Shown here: positions 63,152 through 64,000 of the stretch, piece by piece
Layout: every line of letters begins with the position of its first letter
Numbering within the stretch: position 1 is the stretch's first letter
NCBI GenBank assembly: GCA_023266575.1
Contig: JAHFPV010000010.1
Coordinates: forward strand, 1 to 64,000
Direction of reading: 5' to 3'
Source: Sphingobium sp.
GTDB lineage: Bacteria > Pseudomonadota > Alphaproteobacteria > Sphingomonadales > Sphingomonadaceae
DNA length: 64,000 nt
Translations under genes and position numbers: made by a program
The notes under the pieces: model-generated
What the model was told of the DNA's origin: nothing
The model's input: the letters and a program-made list of their open reading frames with translations, nothing else
Databases searched by the model: none

Positions 63152-63187
63152 AAGGGCGGTGGCGCGATCCACCGCCCTTTTTGTTTC
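63152..63187 (+). terminator. Rho-independent terminator after the M1 peptidase
   Basis: Arms AAGGGCGGTGG (63152-63162) and CCACCGCCCTT (63169-63179) are perfect complements around CGCGAT, followed by TTTTGTTT. It starts six bases after the stop and overlaps the end of the convergent gene. Confidence 0.88.
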
Positions 63188-64000
63188 AGAACAGGCGCCG
63201 TTCGCGGGCGGCGCGCGTAAGATCCTCGCGGAAGGCGGGGTGGGCGATGGCGATGAGCGCGCGGGCGCGATCGGCCAGGCCTTTGCCCTTCATGTCGGCA
63301 GCGCCAAATTCGGTGACGATGATATGGGTGTCGGTGCGCGGCGTCGTCACCGGGCCGTCGAGCCAGGGCACGATGCGCGACACGCTGCCTTTGGCGGCTG
63401 TGGAATGGCAGGCGATGATCGACCGGCCACCCTTTGAGGCATAAGCACCGCGCACGAAATCGAGCTGGCCACCGGTGCCGCTATATTGGCGACCGTTCAT
63501 ATACTCTGAATTACATGCACCGCTCAGGTCGACCTGAAGCGTGGCGTTGACCGACAACATCCGGTCATTCTGCGCGATGATGTGGGGGGCGTTTACATGC
63601 TCGACCGGATGCGCTTCGAGCGCGGGATTGTTGTGCAGAAAGTCGTAAAGCGGCTGGTCGCCCATGGCGAAGGTGAATACCGACTTGCCGGGATGCAGCG
63701 TCTTGGCGCTGTTATCGACGACCCCGGCCTGAATCAGGCTGACGAGGCCGGGTGAGAGCAGTTCGGTGTGGATGCCGAGGCGGCGGTGGCTCATCAGCGC
63801 GGCGCACACCGCATCGGGCACTGCGCCAATCCCCATTTGCAGGCAGGCACCATCCTCCACCATCGTGGCGATAATCGCGCCGATCGCTTCGTCCGTGGCA
63901 TTGCGGGGGAGCGAGGGGATTTGCGGCAGCGGCGCATGATGTTCGACCAGGGCGGTCACGTCCGACACATGGACCAGGCAATCGCCATGGACATAGGGCA
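63186..64000 (-). CDS. Acetyl-CoA hydrolase/CoA-transferase, C-terminal part (runs off window)
   Basis: About 270 residues up to the right edge; the start is outside. The AcetylCoA hydrolase/4-hydroxybutyrate CoA-transferase family is recognised by DGACLQMGIGAVPDAVCAAL, HTELLSPGLVSLIQAGVVDN, FAMGDQPLYDFLHNNP with the downstream NATLQVDLSGACNSE, and the glycine-rich YSGTGGQLDFVRGAYASKGGRSI followed by TPRTDTHIIVTEFGAADMKGK. The catalytic glutamate usually sits in the EV.SPG-type region; here HTELLSPG is present. It moves CoA between short acyl groups. Confidence 0.9.
   Translation of the reverse strand, partial: PYVHGDCLVHVSDVTALVEHHAPLPQIPSLPRNATDEAIGAIIATMVEDGACLQMGIGAVPDAVCAALMSHRRLGIHTELLSPGLVSLIQAGVVDNSAKTLHPGKSVFTFAMGDQPLYDFLHNNPALEAHPVEHVNAPHIIAQNDRMLSVNATLQVDLSGACNSEYMNGRQYSGTGGQLDFVRGAYASKGGRSIIACHSTAAKGSVSRIVPWLDGPVTTPRTDTHIIVTEFGAADMKGKGLADRARALIAIAHPAFREDLTRAARERRLF

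Noticed and set aside
1-64000. CRISPR array
   Set aside because: No regularly spaced direct repeats seen; the only notable repeats are the two inverted-repeat elements and small hairpins.

Overview
The window is GC-rich, densely coded alphaproteobacterial chromosome and most resembles a sphingomonad (Sphingobium/Sphingomonas type). The pointers are a Gum/sphingan-like exopolysaccharide locus, a CrtZ carotenoid hydroxylase, an rpsM-rpsK-rpoA-rplQ cluster without rpsD, a TonB-dependent receptor remnant with the usual terminal aromatic strand, and proteins of the gene transfer agent (GTA) type. All family names are read from motifs by eye; no database search was run.

Layout. 1-1.6 kb: the end of an IS3-type element sits in a TonB-dependent receptor gene, followed by a TetR regulator and decayed pieces of IS5- and IS630-type transposases. 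1.7-12.6 kb: exopolysaccharide/capsule locus in several transcription units. It holds a fused Wzc/GumC-type co-polymerase and tyrosine kinase, an O-antigen ligase/polymerase-like protein, a GT2 glycosyltransferase, an initiating sugar-phosphate transferase, a short lipoprotein exporter (GumB/Wza type), a WecG/TagA/CpsF glycosyltransferase and three sulfotransferases; a sulfated polymer is the natural inference. 12.7-21.4 kb: SleB-type cell-wall hydrolase, TolC-type channel, small unknowns, a GTA head-spike-base homologue coupled to an SGNH-fold protein, a TauE/SafE permease, a GT4 glycosyltransferase and a PilZ protein. 21.4-25.2 kb: tRNA-Pro with a broken endolysin piece beside it, then yajC-secD-secF and an Mth938-like gene with a CTG start.

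25.2-37.4 kb: amidase, DUF1801 protein, a Mn2+ (yybP-ykoY) riboswitch in front of a GDT1/UPF0016 exporter, an NDUFA9-like protein, uppP, and gltD/gltB around a small exported protein. 37.5-41.9 kb: tRNA-Leu, a GTA-type lysis pair (GH108 endolysin and 3TM holin), an arsR-arsC-ACR3 operon and a lipoprotein. 42-45 kb: rpsM-rpsK-rpoA-rplQ ending in a strong terminator. 45-64 kb: housekeeping and metabolism, namely prolyl oligopeptidase, YoaK, MFS exporter, guaA, an AT-rich islet with a small unknown gene, aminotransferase, rmuC, crtZ, mscS, metC, sseA, queF, an M1 aminopeptidase and a partial acetyl-CoA hydrolase/transferase.

Themes. Many genes are translationally coupled (TGATG or ATGA junctions), which helps fix starts. 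The spike-base/SGNH pair and the lysis pair are both outside any structural phage cluster, as in alphaproteobacteria whose GTA genes are scattered. Two copies of a near-perfect 27-28 bp inverted repeat sit between convergent gene ends and differ by a compensated base-pair change. uppP recycles the lipid carrier used by the polysaccharide locus.
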